In this document: positions 34,454 to 42,730 of the stretch, in pieces | How the letters are laid out: each line of letters opens with the position of its first letter | Position numbering within the stretch: the stretch's first letter is position 1 | Source of the DNA: Streptomyces fagopyri | GTDB lineage: Bacteria; Actinomycetota; Actinomycetes; Streptomycetales; Streptomycetaceae | Direction: 5' to 3' | Assembly (NCBI RefSeq): GCF_009498275.1 | Contig: NZ_CP045643.1 | Coordinates: 2,604,001 to 2,668,000, forward strand | Length of the DNA stretch: 64,000 nt | Notes under the pieces: generated by a model | The model's database searches: none | Told to the model about the DNA's origin: nothing | The model's input: only the letters and a program-made list of their open reading frames with translations | Program-made: the position numbers and the translations under genes

Positions 34454-34468
34454 GGGCAATTCGTACGC
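34454..34468. promoter_or_regulatory. 15-bp element (copy 2), adjoining the GlnR-like box
   Basis: GGGCAATTCGTACGC, one mismatch from the copy at 34302-34316. It directly abuts the distal GTAAC of the GlnR-like box. Confidence 0.45.
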
Positions 34469-34479
34469 TCGGCCGCAAC

Positions 34480-34545
34480 GCGAACCGGCGAGAGACGCAT
34501 CGCGCAACGGCAAGAGACGTAGCGCGAACCGGCGAGAGACGAGAG
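34480..34545 (+). repeat. Three 22-bp tandem repeats in the nitrate reductase leader
   Basis: Units start at 34480, 34502 and 34524. The first 18 bases are GCGAACCGGCGAGAGACG in units 1 and 3, identical, and GCGCAACGGCAAGAGACG in unit 2. The period is two helical turns. The array ends 9 nt before the GTG start, and its last unit contributes the ribosome site GAGAGGGG. Confidence 0.75.
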
Positions 34546-34554
34546 GGGCCGTCC

Positions 34555-37500
34555 GTGGCGGCACAGGGTCCGCAGGCCGGCACCGCGCGGGTGCGGACCG
34601 TCTGCTCGTACTGCGGTGTCGGCTGTGGTCTGGTCCTCGACATCGGCGCGGGTCCTGACGGACGGCGTACGGTCCTGAAGGCGTCCGGCGACAAGGCGCA
34701 CCCCGCCAACGCGGGCCGGCTGTGCACCAAGGGCGCGACGACGGCCGACATGCTCGCCGCTCCCGGACGGCTGACCACGGCGCTCGCGCGGGCGCGGCGA
34801 GGGGAGGAGCCGAAGCCCGTGCCCGTCGACGCGGCGCTCGCCGAGACCGCGCGGCGGCTGCGCGCGATCATCGACGAACACGGGCCGGACGCGGTCGCGT
34901 TCTACGTCTCCGGGCAGATGAGCCTGGAGGCGCAGTACCTGGCGAACAAGCTGGCCAAGGGCTTCGTACGGACGAACCAGATCGAGTCGAACTCCCGGCT
35001 GTGCATGGCGAGCGCGGGCGCCGGATACAAACTGTCCCTCGGCGCCGACGGCCCTCCGGGGTCGTACGACGATCTCGACCGCGCCGACGTCTTCCTGGTC
35101 ATCGGCTCGAACATGGCCGACTGTCACCCCGTCCTCTTCCTGCGGCTCATGGAGCGTGTCAAGGCGGGCGCCCGGCTGATCGTCGTCGACCCGCGGCGCA
35201 CGACGACCGCCGCGAAGGCCGATCTGTTCCTGCGGATCCGGCCGGGCACCGACCTCGCGCTGCTCAACGGTCTGCTGTACGTGCTGCACGAGGGCGGGCA
35301 CACGGACGAGGCGTTCATCGCCCGGCACACCGAGGGCTGGGAGGCGATGCCCGCGTTCCTCGCCGGCTATCCGCCCGCCGTGGTCGCCGGGATCACCGGC
35401 ATCCCCGAGGAGGACATCCGGACGGCGGCGCGGCTGATCGGCGAGGCCGGCGAGTGGACGAGCTGCTGGACGATGGGGCTCAACCAGTCCACGCACGGCA
35501 CCTGGAACACCAACGCCCTGGTCAACCTGCACCTCGCGACGGGTGCCATATGCCGTCCGGGAAGCGGGCCGTTCTCCCTCACCGGGCAGCCCAACGCCAT
35601 GGGCGGGCGCGAGATGGGGTACATGGGGCCGGGGCTGCCCGGCCAGCGATCGGTCCTGGTGGACGACGAGCGGGCCTTCGTCGAGGAACTGTGGGGGCTG
35701 CCCGAGGGGACCATCCGCGAGGACGGGGTGGGGCGGGGCACCGTCGAGATGTTCCGGAGGATGGCCGACGGTGACATCAAGGCCTGCTGGATCATCTGCA
35801 CCAACCCGGTCGCCTCCGTCGCCAACCGCCGCACGGTCGTCGAGGCACTGGAGACCGCCGAATTCGTCGTCACCCAGGACGTGTTCGCCGAGACCGAGAC
35901 CAACGCGTACGCCGATGTCGTCCTGCCCGGCGCGCTGTGGACGGAGGCGGAGGGCGTCCTCGTCAACAGCGAACGCACGCTCACCCTGGCCAGGCAGGCC
36001 GTCGACCCACCCGGCGACGCGATGGCGGACTGGCGCATCATCGCGGCCGTCGCCCGGGCGATGGGCTACGAGGAGGGGTTCACGTACGAGAGCGCCGAGC
36101 AGGTCTTCGAGGAGATCAAGCGGGCCTGGAACCCGAGGACCGGCTGGGATCTGCGGGGCGCGTCGTACGAGCGGCTGCGGGGCGGGCCCGTGCAGTGGCC
36201 CGTCGCCCGGACGGACGGACCGCGGCGCAGTCCGGTCCGGTACCGGCAGGACGGGCGGCTGTCGTTTCCCACCGCGAGCGGGCGGGCGGTGTTCCACGCC
36301 CGGCCGCATCTGCCCGCCGCCGAGATGCCCGACGACGACTTTCCGTTCGTTCTCAACACCGGACGGCTGCCGCACCAGTGGCACACGCTGACCAAGACGG
36401 GGAAGGTGGCGAAGCTCAACAGGCTGAATCCCGGCCCGTTCGTCGAACTGCACCCGCGGGACGCGGAGTCCCTCGGGATCGCGGAGGGCGACCCGGTGGA
36501 GGTCGCGTCCCGGCGCGGGCGGGCGGTGCTCCCGGCGGTGGTGACGGATCGGGTCCTGCCGGGGTGCGTGTTCGCGCCCTTCCACTGGAACGACCTGTTC
36601 GGGGAGTACCTGAGCATCAACGCGGTGACCGGCGACGCGGTGGATCCGGTGTCGTTCCAGCCGGAGTTCAAGGTGTGCGCGGTGTCGCTGACGCGGACGC
36701 GTGCCGCGGCCGACGTGGGGGTGGGCGATCCCCTCGTAAAGCCGGGGAATCCCGCCGAGCTGCCGAGGGATCCCGCCGAGGTCCATGGGGATCCGGCAGG
36801 GAAGCCCGCGGAGCCGGTCGAGGACGGGGATGCCGGCGTGCGCGCGAGTCCCGCCGTCTCTCCCCCGGGCGCCTTCCCCCGGGAGGTCTCGCCGCGCGAC
36901 ATCGGCCTGGAGCCCGCGCCGCCGCCCGTCCTGTCCTCCGCCGAACGTCACTACCTCACCGGGTTCCTGGCCGGACTCGGCTCCGGCCTGCCCGGCGTAC
37001 CCGTCCTCCCGCCGGACGCTCCCCTCACGCCCGAGCACGCGCTCTGGATCAACGGCGCGCTCGCCGGGATGTACTCCCGCTCCGCGCCCTTGGCCGCCCC
37101 CACACCGGCACCGGTGCCGCCCCCTGCGTCGGCATCGGCGTCGGCTGCCCCGACGCAGGCATCGGGGTCGGGGTCGGCAGGCCGTGAGGTCGTCGTGCTG
37201 TGGGCCTCGCAGACCGGGAACGCGGAGGACTGCGCCGCGTCCGCCGCCGAGCGCCTCGGCGCGCACGGGCACCGGGCACGACTGGTCGGCATGGACGACG
37301 CGGACGTCGGCTCCCTCACCCGCGGCGCCGATCTGCTCTTCGTCACCAGCACGTTCGGGGACGGCGACGCTCCCGACAACGGGTCCGGCCTGTGGGACAC
37401 GCTGTCCGGGCGACAGGCCCCGCGCCTGGACGGGGTGCGCTACGCGGTGCTGGCGCTCGGCGACTCCTCGTACGACGACTTCTGCGGGCACGGCCGTCGA

Positions 37501-38925
37501 CTGGACGCACGGCTCGACGAGTTGGGCGCCCTGCGGCTGGCTCCCCGTACGGACTGCGAACCGGAGTACGAACCGTCCGCGGACGCCTGGCTGGAGCGGA
37601 TCCTCACCGCACTCGGCGCGGGGGCACCCACCGGGCCCGGCCCTAGGGCGGCCCCGGCACCCGACGCGGGGTCACACCAAGGAGCCGCCGCCGGGGCGGA
37701 GTCCGGACCCGGCGCGGGACCGGAGCCCACTCCCGGCGCGCGGGCGGAGTCCGCTCGCGGCGATGACGAGGAGACGTCGAAGTCGGGCCGAGCGCCCCGG
37801 TCCGGGCCTGCCGCCGGCACCGCCCGGCTCACCGGCAACCGGCTGCTCAGCCTGCCGGGCGCCGGCAAGGAAGTCCGCCGGTTCACCTTCGACACCCGGG
37901 AGAGCGAGGCCCCGCTGACGTACGAGGCGGGCGACGCGCTCGGTGTCCGGCCCGTCAACTCGGCCCGCCTCGTGGCCGAATGGCTGGACGTCACAGGAGT
38001 TCACGGACCGACTCCCGTCGAGATAACGGGTGTCGGCGAGATGGCCTTCGAGGATGCCCTTCTCCGACAGCTGGACATCACACGCGTCACGCCGGATCTG
38101 CTGCGCTTCGTCAGCGAACGAGCCGGGGACGGACGGGAGTTGAGGAAGCTGTTGCGGCCGGACAACAAGGGCGAGCTGGCTCGGTGGTCGTGGGGCAGGC
38201 AGTCCGTGGACGTGGTGTCCGAGCACCCGGTGCGCGCCTCGGCGCAGGAGTGGGCGGGGGTGCTCGGCCGGTTGCGTCCGCGGCTGTACTCGATCGCCTC
38301 CAGTCCGCTCGTCGATCCGCACCTGGTCGCCCTGACCGTCTCCGTCGTGCGCTACGAGAATCCGGCCGGCCGGGCGCGCGGCGGGGTGTGCTCACCCTTC
38401 CTGGCCGACGCCGGGCCGGGGGCGCGTGTGCCGGTCTTCGTCCAGCGGTCGCCGCACTTCCGGCCCCCGGCGGACGCGACGACCCCGATGGTGATGGTGG
38501 GACCCGGCACCGGAGTCGCGCCGTTCGTCGGCTTCCTTGAGGAGCGGCGGGCGCTCGGCCACCGGGCGCCGAACTGGCTGTTCTTCGGCGAGCAGCACCG
38601 CGCCACCGACTTCTACTACGAGCGGGAGCTGACCGCGCTGCTCGGCGACGGCACCCTCAGCCGCCTCGACACCGCGTTCTCGCGCGACCAGCGCGCCAAG
38701 GTCTACGTACAGGACCGGATGCGCGAACACGGGCCCGAACTCTGGCACTGGCTCCAGAACGGCGCCCGCCTCTACGTGTGCGGGGACGCCTCACGGATGG
38801 CCAAGGACGTCGACCGGGCACTGCGGGACATCGCCGTCGCGCACGGCGGCCTGGGCGAGGCGGAGGCCGGCGCCCACGTCAGACAGCTCGCGGCGGACAA
38901 GCGGTACGTCCGGGACGTGTACTGA
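34555..38925 (+). CDS. Single-chain assimilatory nitrate reductase fused to a CysJ-like NADPH diflavin reductase
   Basis: 1456 residues, GTG start at 34555 preceded by GAGAGGGG. The N-terminal half is a molybdopterin bis(MGD) oxidoreductase: [4Fe-4S] ligands C17, C20, C24 and C57 ([18 protein letters not shown]), [14 protein letters not shown], a catalytic region similar to NasA/NarB and FDH-like enzymes, and the molydopterin-dinucleotide domain ([13 protein letters not shown] to [11 protein letters not shown]). Around residue 800 a CysJ-like stretch ([16 protein letters not shown]) leads to a flavodoxin domain ([11 protein letters not shown], ~877), then FAD (RLYSIASSP, ~1243) and NADPH (GPGTGVAPF, ~1316) modules ending DKRYVRDVY. 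Electrons can pass NADPH-FAD-FMN-FeS-Mo within one chain to reduce nitrate to nitrite. The linkers (about 720-790, 850-875, 1025-1085) are Pro/Ala-rich. A Mop-domain gene follows. Confidence 0.92.
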   Translation: MAAQGPQAGTARVRTVCSYCGVGCGLVLDIGAGPDGRRTVLKASGDKAHPANAGRLCTKGATTADMLAAPGRLTTALARARRGEEPKPVPVDAALAETARRLRAIIDEHGPDAVAFYVSGQMSLEAQYLANKLAKGFVRTNQIESNSRLCMASAGAGYKLSLGADGPPGSYDDLDRADVFLVIGSNMADCHPVLFLRLMERVKAGARLIVVDPRRTTTAAKADLFLRIRPGTDLALLNGLLYVLHEGGHTDEAFIARHTEGWEAMPAFLAGYPPAVVAGITGIPEEDIRTAARLIGEAGEWTSCWTMGLNQSTHGTWNTNALVNLHLATGAICRPGSGPFSLTGQPNAMGGREMGYMGPGLPGQRSVLVDDERAFVEELWGLPEGTIREDGVGRGTVEMFRRMADGDIKACWIICTNPVASVANRRTVVEALETAEFVVTQDVFAETETNAYADVVLPGALWTEAEGVLVNSERTLTLARQAVDPPGDAMADWRIIAAVARAMGYEEGFTYESAEQVFEEIKRAWNPRTGWDLRGASYERLRGGPVQWPVARTDGPRRSPVRYRQDGRLSFPTASGRAVFHARPHLPAAEMPDDDFPFVLNTGRLPHQWHTLTKTGKVAKLNRLNPGPFVELHPRDAESLGIAEGDPVEVASRRGRAVLPAVVTDRVLPGCVFAPFHWNDLFGEYLSINAVTGDAVDPVSFQPEFKVCAVSLTRTRAAADVGVGDPLVKPGNPAELPRDPAEVHGDPAGKPAEPVEDGDAGVRASPAVSPPGAFPREVSPRDIGLEPAPPPVLSSAERHYLTGFLAGLGSGLPGVPVLPPDAPLTPEHALWINGALAGMYSRSAPLAAPTPAPVPPPASASASAAPTQASGSGSAGREVVVLWASQTGNAEDCAASAAERLGAHGHRARLVGMDDADVGSLTRGADLLFVTSTFGDGDAPDNGSGLWDTLSGRQAPRLDGVRYAVLALGDSSYDDFCGHGRRLDARLDELGALRLAPRTDCEPEYEPSADAWLERILTALGAGAPTGPGPRAAPAPDAGSHQGAAAGAESGPGAGPEPTPGARAESARGDDEETSKSGRAPRSGPAAGTARLTGNRLLSLPGAGKEVRRFTFDTRESEAPLTYEAGDALGVRPVNSARLVAEWLDVTGVHGPTPVEITGVGEMAFEDALLRQLDITRVTPDLLRFVSERAGDGRELRKLLRPDNKGELARWSWGRQSVDVVSEHPVRASAQEWAGVLGRLRPRLYSIASSPLVDPHLVALTVSVVRYENPAGRARGGVCSPFLADAGPGARVPVFVQRSPHFRPPADATTPMVMVGPGTGVAPFVGFLEERRALGHRAPNWLFFGEQHRATDFYYERELTALLGDGTLSRLDTAFSRDQRAKVYVQDRMREHGPELWHWLQNGARLYVCGDASRMAKDVDRALRDIAVAHGGLGEAEAGAHVRQLAADKRYVRDVY

Positions 38926-38982
38926 CAGGGACGTGGACTGACTGGGCCGTGGACTGACTGGGCCGTGGACTGACTGGGCCGT
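38919..38982. repeat. 16-bp tandem repeats after the nitrate reductase gene
   Basis: Three exact copies of GGACTGACTGGGCCGT (38935, 38951, 38967), preceded by one degenerate copy that contains the stop codon of the nitrate reductase gene. Probably slippage-derived. Confidence 0.85.
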
Positions 38983-39019
38983 GCACGGAGCGGACTCCGC
39001 GCGACGTGGGACTCCCGGG

Positions 39020-39068
39020 ACCCCGAACCCCGAACCCCGGACCCCGGACCCCGGACCCCGGACCCCGG
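39020..39068. repeat. 7-bp minisatellite (ACCCCGR)
   Basis: Seven head-to-tail heptamers: two ACCCCGA then five ACCCCGG. The run lies in the 256-bp gap before the Mop-domain gene, and copy number is likely to vary between strains. Confidence 0.9.
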
Positions 39069-39181
39069 GGAGATGCGACCGAGACGCATGGGAGACACGG
39101 GCCGTGGCGTCCACCCCGCACGCCGTGTGGCGCACATAATTGGCGAAAACCGACCATCCGGACCGCAATCGAGGCGTACCC

Positions 39182-39601
39182 ATGAGCCTGAGCATCCGTA
39201 ACCAGCTCCCCGGCACCGTCACCTCCGTCACCTCGGGCGAGGTGATGGCGACGGTCAGGCTCCGTCTCGACGGCGGCCAGGACCTCACCGCGGCCGTCAC
39301 CGCGGAGGCCGTCGAGGACCTCGGCCTCGCCAAGGGTTCCGCGGTCCGCGCCCTGGTCAAGTCGACGGAGGTGTCCCTGGCCACCGGCCCGGTCGAGGGG
39401 GTGAGCATCCGCAACCAGCTCCCCGGCACCGTCACCGACGTCGCCACCGGCGGCGCGATGGCCCGCGTCAGGCTGACGGTCGCGGGGGGCGAACTGACCT
39501 CCGCGATCACCAGGGACGCGGCCACCGAACTGGGCCTGACGGCAGGCTCCGCGGTCGTGGCGCTCATCAAGTCCACCGAGGTCTCCCTCTCCAACGCATG
39601 A
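39182..39601 (+). CDS. Molybdate-binding protein with two Mop domains
   Basis: 139 residues from the ATG at 39182. Two tandem Mop/TOBE domains of about 67 residues each, both beginning SIRNQLPGTVT and ending ALVKSTEVSL or ALIKSTEVSL. Mop domains bind molybdate or tungstate; stand-alone Mop proteins store the oxyanion or hand it to cofactor synthesis. Its position just downstream of a molybdenum-dependent nitrate reductase on the same strand supports a supply role. No ModABC transporter is nearby. Confidence 0.92.
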   Translation: MSLSIRNQLPGTVTSVTSGEVMATVRLRLDGGQDLTAAVTAEAVEDLGLAKGSAVRALVKSTEVSLATGPVEGVSIRNQLPGTVTDVATGGAMARVRLTVAGGELTSAITRDAATELGLTAGSAVVALIKSTEVSLSNA

Positions 39602-39689
39602 GCGGCCGACGCGCTTCTTACCGCCCTCACACCGGACTCTTCACGTCCGCCATCACGCCCTTCAACTGCGGGAATTACCGTCCGAACCC

Positions 39690-41411
39690 GTGTACCTGGC
39701 AGACATGAGGCCGACGACCATCCGCCTACGGGCCCGCACCGAGGCGCCCTCGGAAGAGGCGCCCGCGCAGTGGCACCGCGTGCTGACCCTGCTCGCCGAC
39801 ATCAGCCTCTTCATCGGCACCCGCCCGATGTGGACGGCGGCGGCGAGCCACCGGCTCCCCGTGGCCGCGGTCATCTCGGTCTGCTACGCCTCGATCCTGG
39901 TGACCGGCGTACTGACCCTGGTCGCCCGCCGTACCCGGACACTCGCCCGCCTCGACCTCGTCATCCTGGTGACGGCGGTGACGCTCGCCGTGTGCGGGTA
40001 CGCGATGTACCACGGTGGCGGCGACGAATCGTCCCTCACCGCGCAGGCCGCCCGTGAGTTCGTCGCCGGCCACCATGTCTACGGACAGCCGTGGCCCTGG
40101 CTCTTCGGCAAGCCCGGCGTCGCCCTCACCCCGACGATGACCGGCGGCTACGACTTCACGTACGGCTATCCGCCCCTGCCCCTGCTGCTCACCGCACCCC
40201 TGCTGTGGGCCGGGCACGGCGCGGCTCCGGCGGTCCTGGTCAGCACGGCGGCCCTGATCGTGGCCACGATCGTGATGTGGCGGATGCTGCCCGCGCAGTG
40301 GCGCTCGGCGGCCACCCTGGTCTGTCTCGGCCTCGGGCTGCTGCCGGCGTACGCCCGGCTCGGCTATCCGGCGATCGTCGCCTGCGCCTTCCTGATCCCG
40401 GTGGTGGTCGGCTGGCCCCGCACGGGCTACGGCGGCCGGGGCGACTGGGCGCGGGCGGCGTGTCTGGGCGCGGCCTGCGCCTCCCAGCAACTGCCGTGGT
40501 TCCTCACGCCGTTCCTGCTGGCCGGTGTCTACGCCCTGCGCCGCGCCGATCTCGGCCCGCGCGGGGCCCTGACCGCCGTGGGCAGGATCATCGGCGTGGC
40601 CGTCACGACCTGGCTGCTGATCAACGCGTACTTCATCGTGAGCGAGCCGCGTACCTGGTTCGACGGGATCATGCTGCCCCTCACCCAGAAGGCGAACATC
40701 CACGGTCAGGGTCTGGTCGGCGTCTCCCTCTACTTCACCGACGGCAGCGGCCGGCTGGCCTGGTACTCGCACGCGAGCCTGCTGCTGGCCGCCGGTCTGC
40801 TGGGGCTCTTCGTGCTCTTCGTACGACGGCTCGGGCCCGCGGCGACGGTGCTGCCCTGGTGCGCGTTCTACGTGGCGACGCGCTCCCAGGACGGCTACTA
40901 CCTGATGATGACGCCACTGTGGCTGGCCGCCGCCGTCACCGCGCCCCCGCAGGCCTTCGCCACCGCCTGGCAGCCCCGGCCGGCCCTGCTGCGCGGCCCG
41001 CGCCGGCAAGGGGCGCGCATCGCCGCGGCCGTGCTCCTGCTGGCCCCCGCCCTGGCGGCGACGACTCTGGCGGTGACGGGCTCGCCGCCCCTGCGCATGG
41101 AGCTCCTCGGTGCCCGCCGCGCCACGAAGGCCGTGACGGCGCTCACCGTCCGCGTCACCAACCTCGGCGACACGGCGCTCAGTCCGCACTTCACCCTCAC
41201 CACCGGCCAGGGCATGAGCCGCTACTGGTCCATCGCCTCCGGGCCGGCCACCCTCGGGCGGCACGCCTCGGCCCGTTACGAGATCGTGCCGCCCGACGGC
41301 AGGTTCACCCTCCCCGGCACCGGCACACGCATCCGTCTGCGGGCGGTCTCCGCCTCACCCATGACACTGTCCAGCACGGACATCCGGCTGACACCCGGGA
41401 GCACCCGCTAG
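39690..41411 (+). CDS. Polytopic membrane protein, putative GT-C-fold glycosyltransferase
   Basis: 573 residues from the GTG at 39690. TACCGT (39676-39681) sits 8 nt upstream, so a leaderless start is likely; an ATG at 39705 is the alternative. About ten to eleven transmembrane segments are visible (e.g. AAVISVCYASILVTGVLTLV, LVILVTAVTLAVCGYAMY, LASLLLAAGLLGLFVLFV-like stretch near 370). The first large loop has GGGDESSL, an acidic motif in the place used by GT-C polyprenol-phosphate-dependent glycosyltransferases, and FTYGYPPLPLLLTAPLL resembles GT87/DUF2029-type mannosyltransferases. The C-terminal ~120 residues are a soluble beta-rich domain. Specific donor and acceptor are unknown. It is not part of an obvious operon. 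Confidence 0.72.
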   Translation: MYLADMRPTTIRLRARTEAPSEEAPAQWHRVLTLLADISLFIGTRPMWTAAASHRLPVAAVISVCYASILVTGVLTLVARRTRTLARLDLVILVTAVTLAVCGYAMYHGGGDESSLTAQAAREFVAGHHVYGQPWPWLFGKPGVALTPTMTGGYDFTYGYPPLPLLLTAPLLWAGHGAAPAVLVSTAALIVATIVMWRMLPAQWRSAATLVCLGLGLLPAYARLGYPAIVACAFLIPVVVGWPRTGYGGRGDWARAACLGAACASQQLPWFLTPFLLAGVYALRRADLGPRGALTAVGRIIGVAVTTWLLINAYFIVSEPRTWFDGIMLPLTQKANIHGQGLVGVSLYFTDGSGRLAWYSHASLLLAAGLLGLFVLFVRRLGPAATVLPWCAFYVATRSQDGYYLMMTPLWLAAAVTAPPQAFATAWQPRPALLRGPRRQGARIAAAVLLLAPALAATTLAVTGSPPLRMELLGARRATKAVTALTVRVTNLGDTALSPHFTLTTGQGMSRYWSIASGPATLGRHASARYEIVPPDGRFTLPGTGTRIRLRAVSASPMTLSSTDIRLTPGSTR

Positions 41412-41520
41412 CGCCGGGACGGGGGAACGCCGCTCCTCCGCGGCACCGGCTCCGGTCCGATCGCACGAGCGTTCACGAGAACGAGAACCACCCCCTCCTT
41501 CCCACGCGTCCCACCCTGTG

Positions 41521-41560
41521 GTGCGATCGGTCACCAGGACCTGCGATCAGTCACCCGAGA
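41521..41560 (+). promoter_or_regulatory. 20-bp direct repeats before the toxin-island operon
   Basis: GTGCGATCGGTCACC (41521) and CTGCGATCAGTCACC (41541) share 13 of 15 bases with a 20-bp period. They lie within 55 bp of the first start of the SseB-WXG-RHS operon, so they may be its operator. Confidence 0.45.
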
Positions 41561-41574
41561 CCGGGGGAGGAACC

Positions 41575-42075
41575 GTGCGGCAGTCAAGGGCGGCGCTGGC
41601 GGAGCGCATCGCCGAACGGCGGGACGGAGGTGCCGACCCCCGAGCGCTGGTCGGCGAGATGCGACGCTCGGTCCTGCTGGTGCCGATGGCCGGCGGAGGC
41701 CTCTGGTCGGTGCGTTCGGGTGGGGTGCGATGGATCTGCGGGTTCACCGACGAGACCGCCCTCGCCAGGTTCGCCCTGCACCACACGCCCGGCGAACAGC
41801 CCCTGGACTACGCCGCGTTGCTCGGCGCGCGCATCGTCGACGAGATCGTGCCCGCGCTCGGCGAGCCCGCCGGTCTCGCCGTCGACATCGCCAGCGAGGA
41901 CGCGTCGATGTTCTTCCCGCCCGTCGTCGGCATCGTGCCGGACGCGGTCGCCGTCGACGCCGGTGCGGGCGCGGCGAACACGGTTGCGGGCGCCGTGCAC
42001 ACGGCTGCGGACGCCGTGCACACGAATACGGAACCCGTCGCCACGGAGGCGGACGGAAGAGAGGCGCGGGCATGA
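41575..42075 (+). CDS. SseB-like protein at the head of the toxin operon
   Basis: 166 residues, GTG start at 41575, with GGAGG four bases upstream. The SseB N-terminal-like domain is seen in MRRSVLLVPMAGGGLWSVRSGGVRWICGFTDETALARFAL and GLAVDIASEDASMFFPPVVG. The C-terminal ~45 residues are repeats rich in Ala, Thr and Val. SseB-like genes often accompany WXG100/RHS toxin genes in streptomycetes. The role is unknown; perhaps secretion or an accessory function. Stop and next start overlap by four bases. Confidence 0.85.
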   Translation: MRQSRAALAERIAERRDGGADPRALVGEMRRSVLLVPMAGGGLWSVRSGGVRWICGFTDETALARFALHHTPGEQPLDYAALLGARIVDEIVPALGEPAGLAVDIASEDASMFFPPVVGIVPDAVAVDAGAGAANTVAGAVHTAADAVHTNTEPVATEADGREARA

Positions 42076-42728
42076 GCGGCGACGACGCGGACCTGCATCT
42101 CGACAAGGCGTCGGTCGCCAAGTTCACCCAGGGCGTGGGCGCGACGATCGACCAGCTCGGCGAAGTCGGCGACCCCACCGGCTCGGTGATGGGAAAGGGG
42201 TTCTCGGGGCTGGCGATGACCGGGATGGAGGCGGGCCACCACGGGCTCTCGGTCGACTTCGAGGACTTCTGCGAGCGCTGGGAATGGGGGGTGCGCGCCC
42301 TGGTGCGGGACGCCGGCGCGATCGCGAACCGCCTCGGCCTGGCGGCGGGCACCGTGTGGGAGGAGGACCAGTACATCGCGGGCTCCCTCAAGGTGGGCGC
42401 CAACTCCCTGTTCGGCGGGAACCCGCACGCGAGCGAGGAGGACATCGCCAAGCAGGACTGGGGCGACATCTTCACCCCGGACGCCCTGAACCCGGACTGG
42501 AGCGCCGAGTCGTTCGACAAGGCCGGTGACGACATGGCGCAGACCTGGAAGGACACCGGCCGCACCGTGCTCACCGAGGGGCAGGGCGGCCGGCAGTCGG
42601 ACGTGCTCAACCACGCGCTGGGCATCTCCGACGACCAGTGGAACCAGGCGCTGGACGACACCTTCGGCCCTTCGCCGGACGAACGCGCCCAGCAGGAACA
42701 GCGGCAGGGCGAGTCCGGGGGGAACTGA
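42072..42728 (+). CDS. WXG100-like helical partner protein of the RHS toxin
   Basis: 218 residues, ATG at 42072 overlapping the previous stop (ATGA). A mainly alpha-helical protein with FCERWEWGVRALVRDAGAIANRLGLAAGTVWEEDQYI, resembling WXG100/ESX helical hairpins that partner type VII secretion substrates. The second half is acidic and polar (LNPDWSAESFDKAGDDMAQTW). Two bases separate it from the RHS gene. Likely a secretion chaperone or co-substrate of the toxin. Family placement is by overall pattern, so moderate confidence. Confidence 0.7.
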   Translation: MSGDDADLHLDKASVAKFTQGVGATIDQLGEVGDPTGSVMGKGFSGLAMTGMEAGHHGLSVDFEDFCERWEWGVRALVRDAGAIANRLGLAAGTVWEEDQYIAGSLKVGANSLFGGNPHASEEDIAKQDWGDIFTPDALNPDWSAESFDKAGDDMAQTWKDTGRTVLTEGQGGRQSDVLNHALGISDDQWNQALDDTFGPSPDERAQQEQRQGESGGN

Positions 42729-42730
42729 AC

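Noticed and set aside
39020..39068. Heptamer run considered as a CRISPR-like array
   Set aside because: Head-to-tail 7-bp units without spacers; it is a minisatellite, and no cas gene is present.
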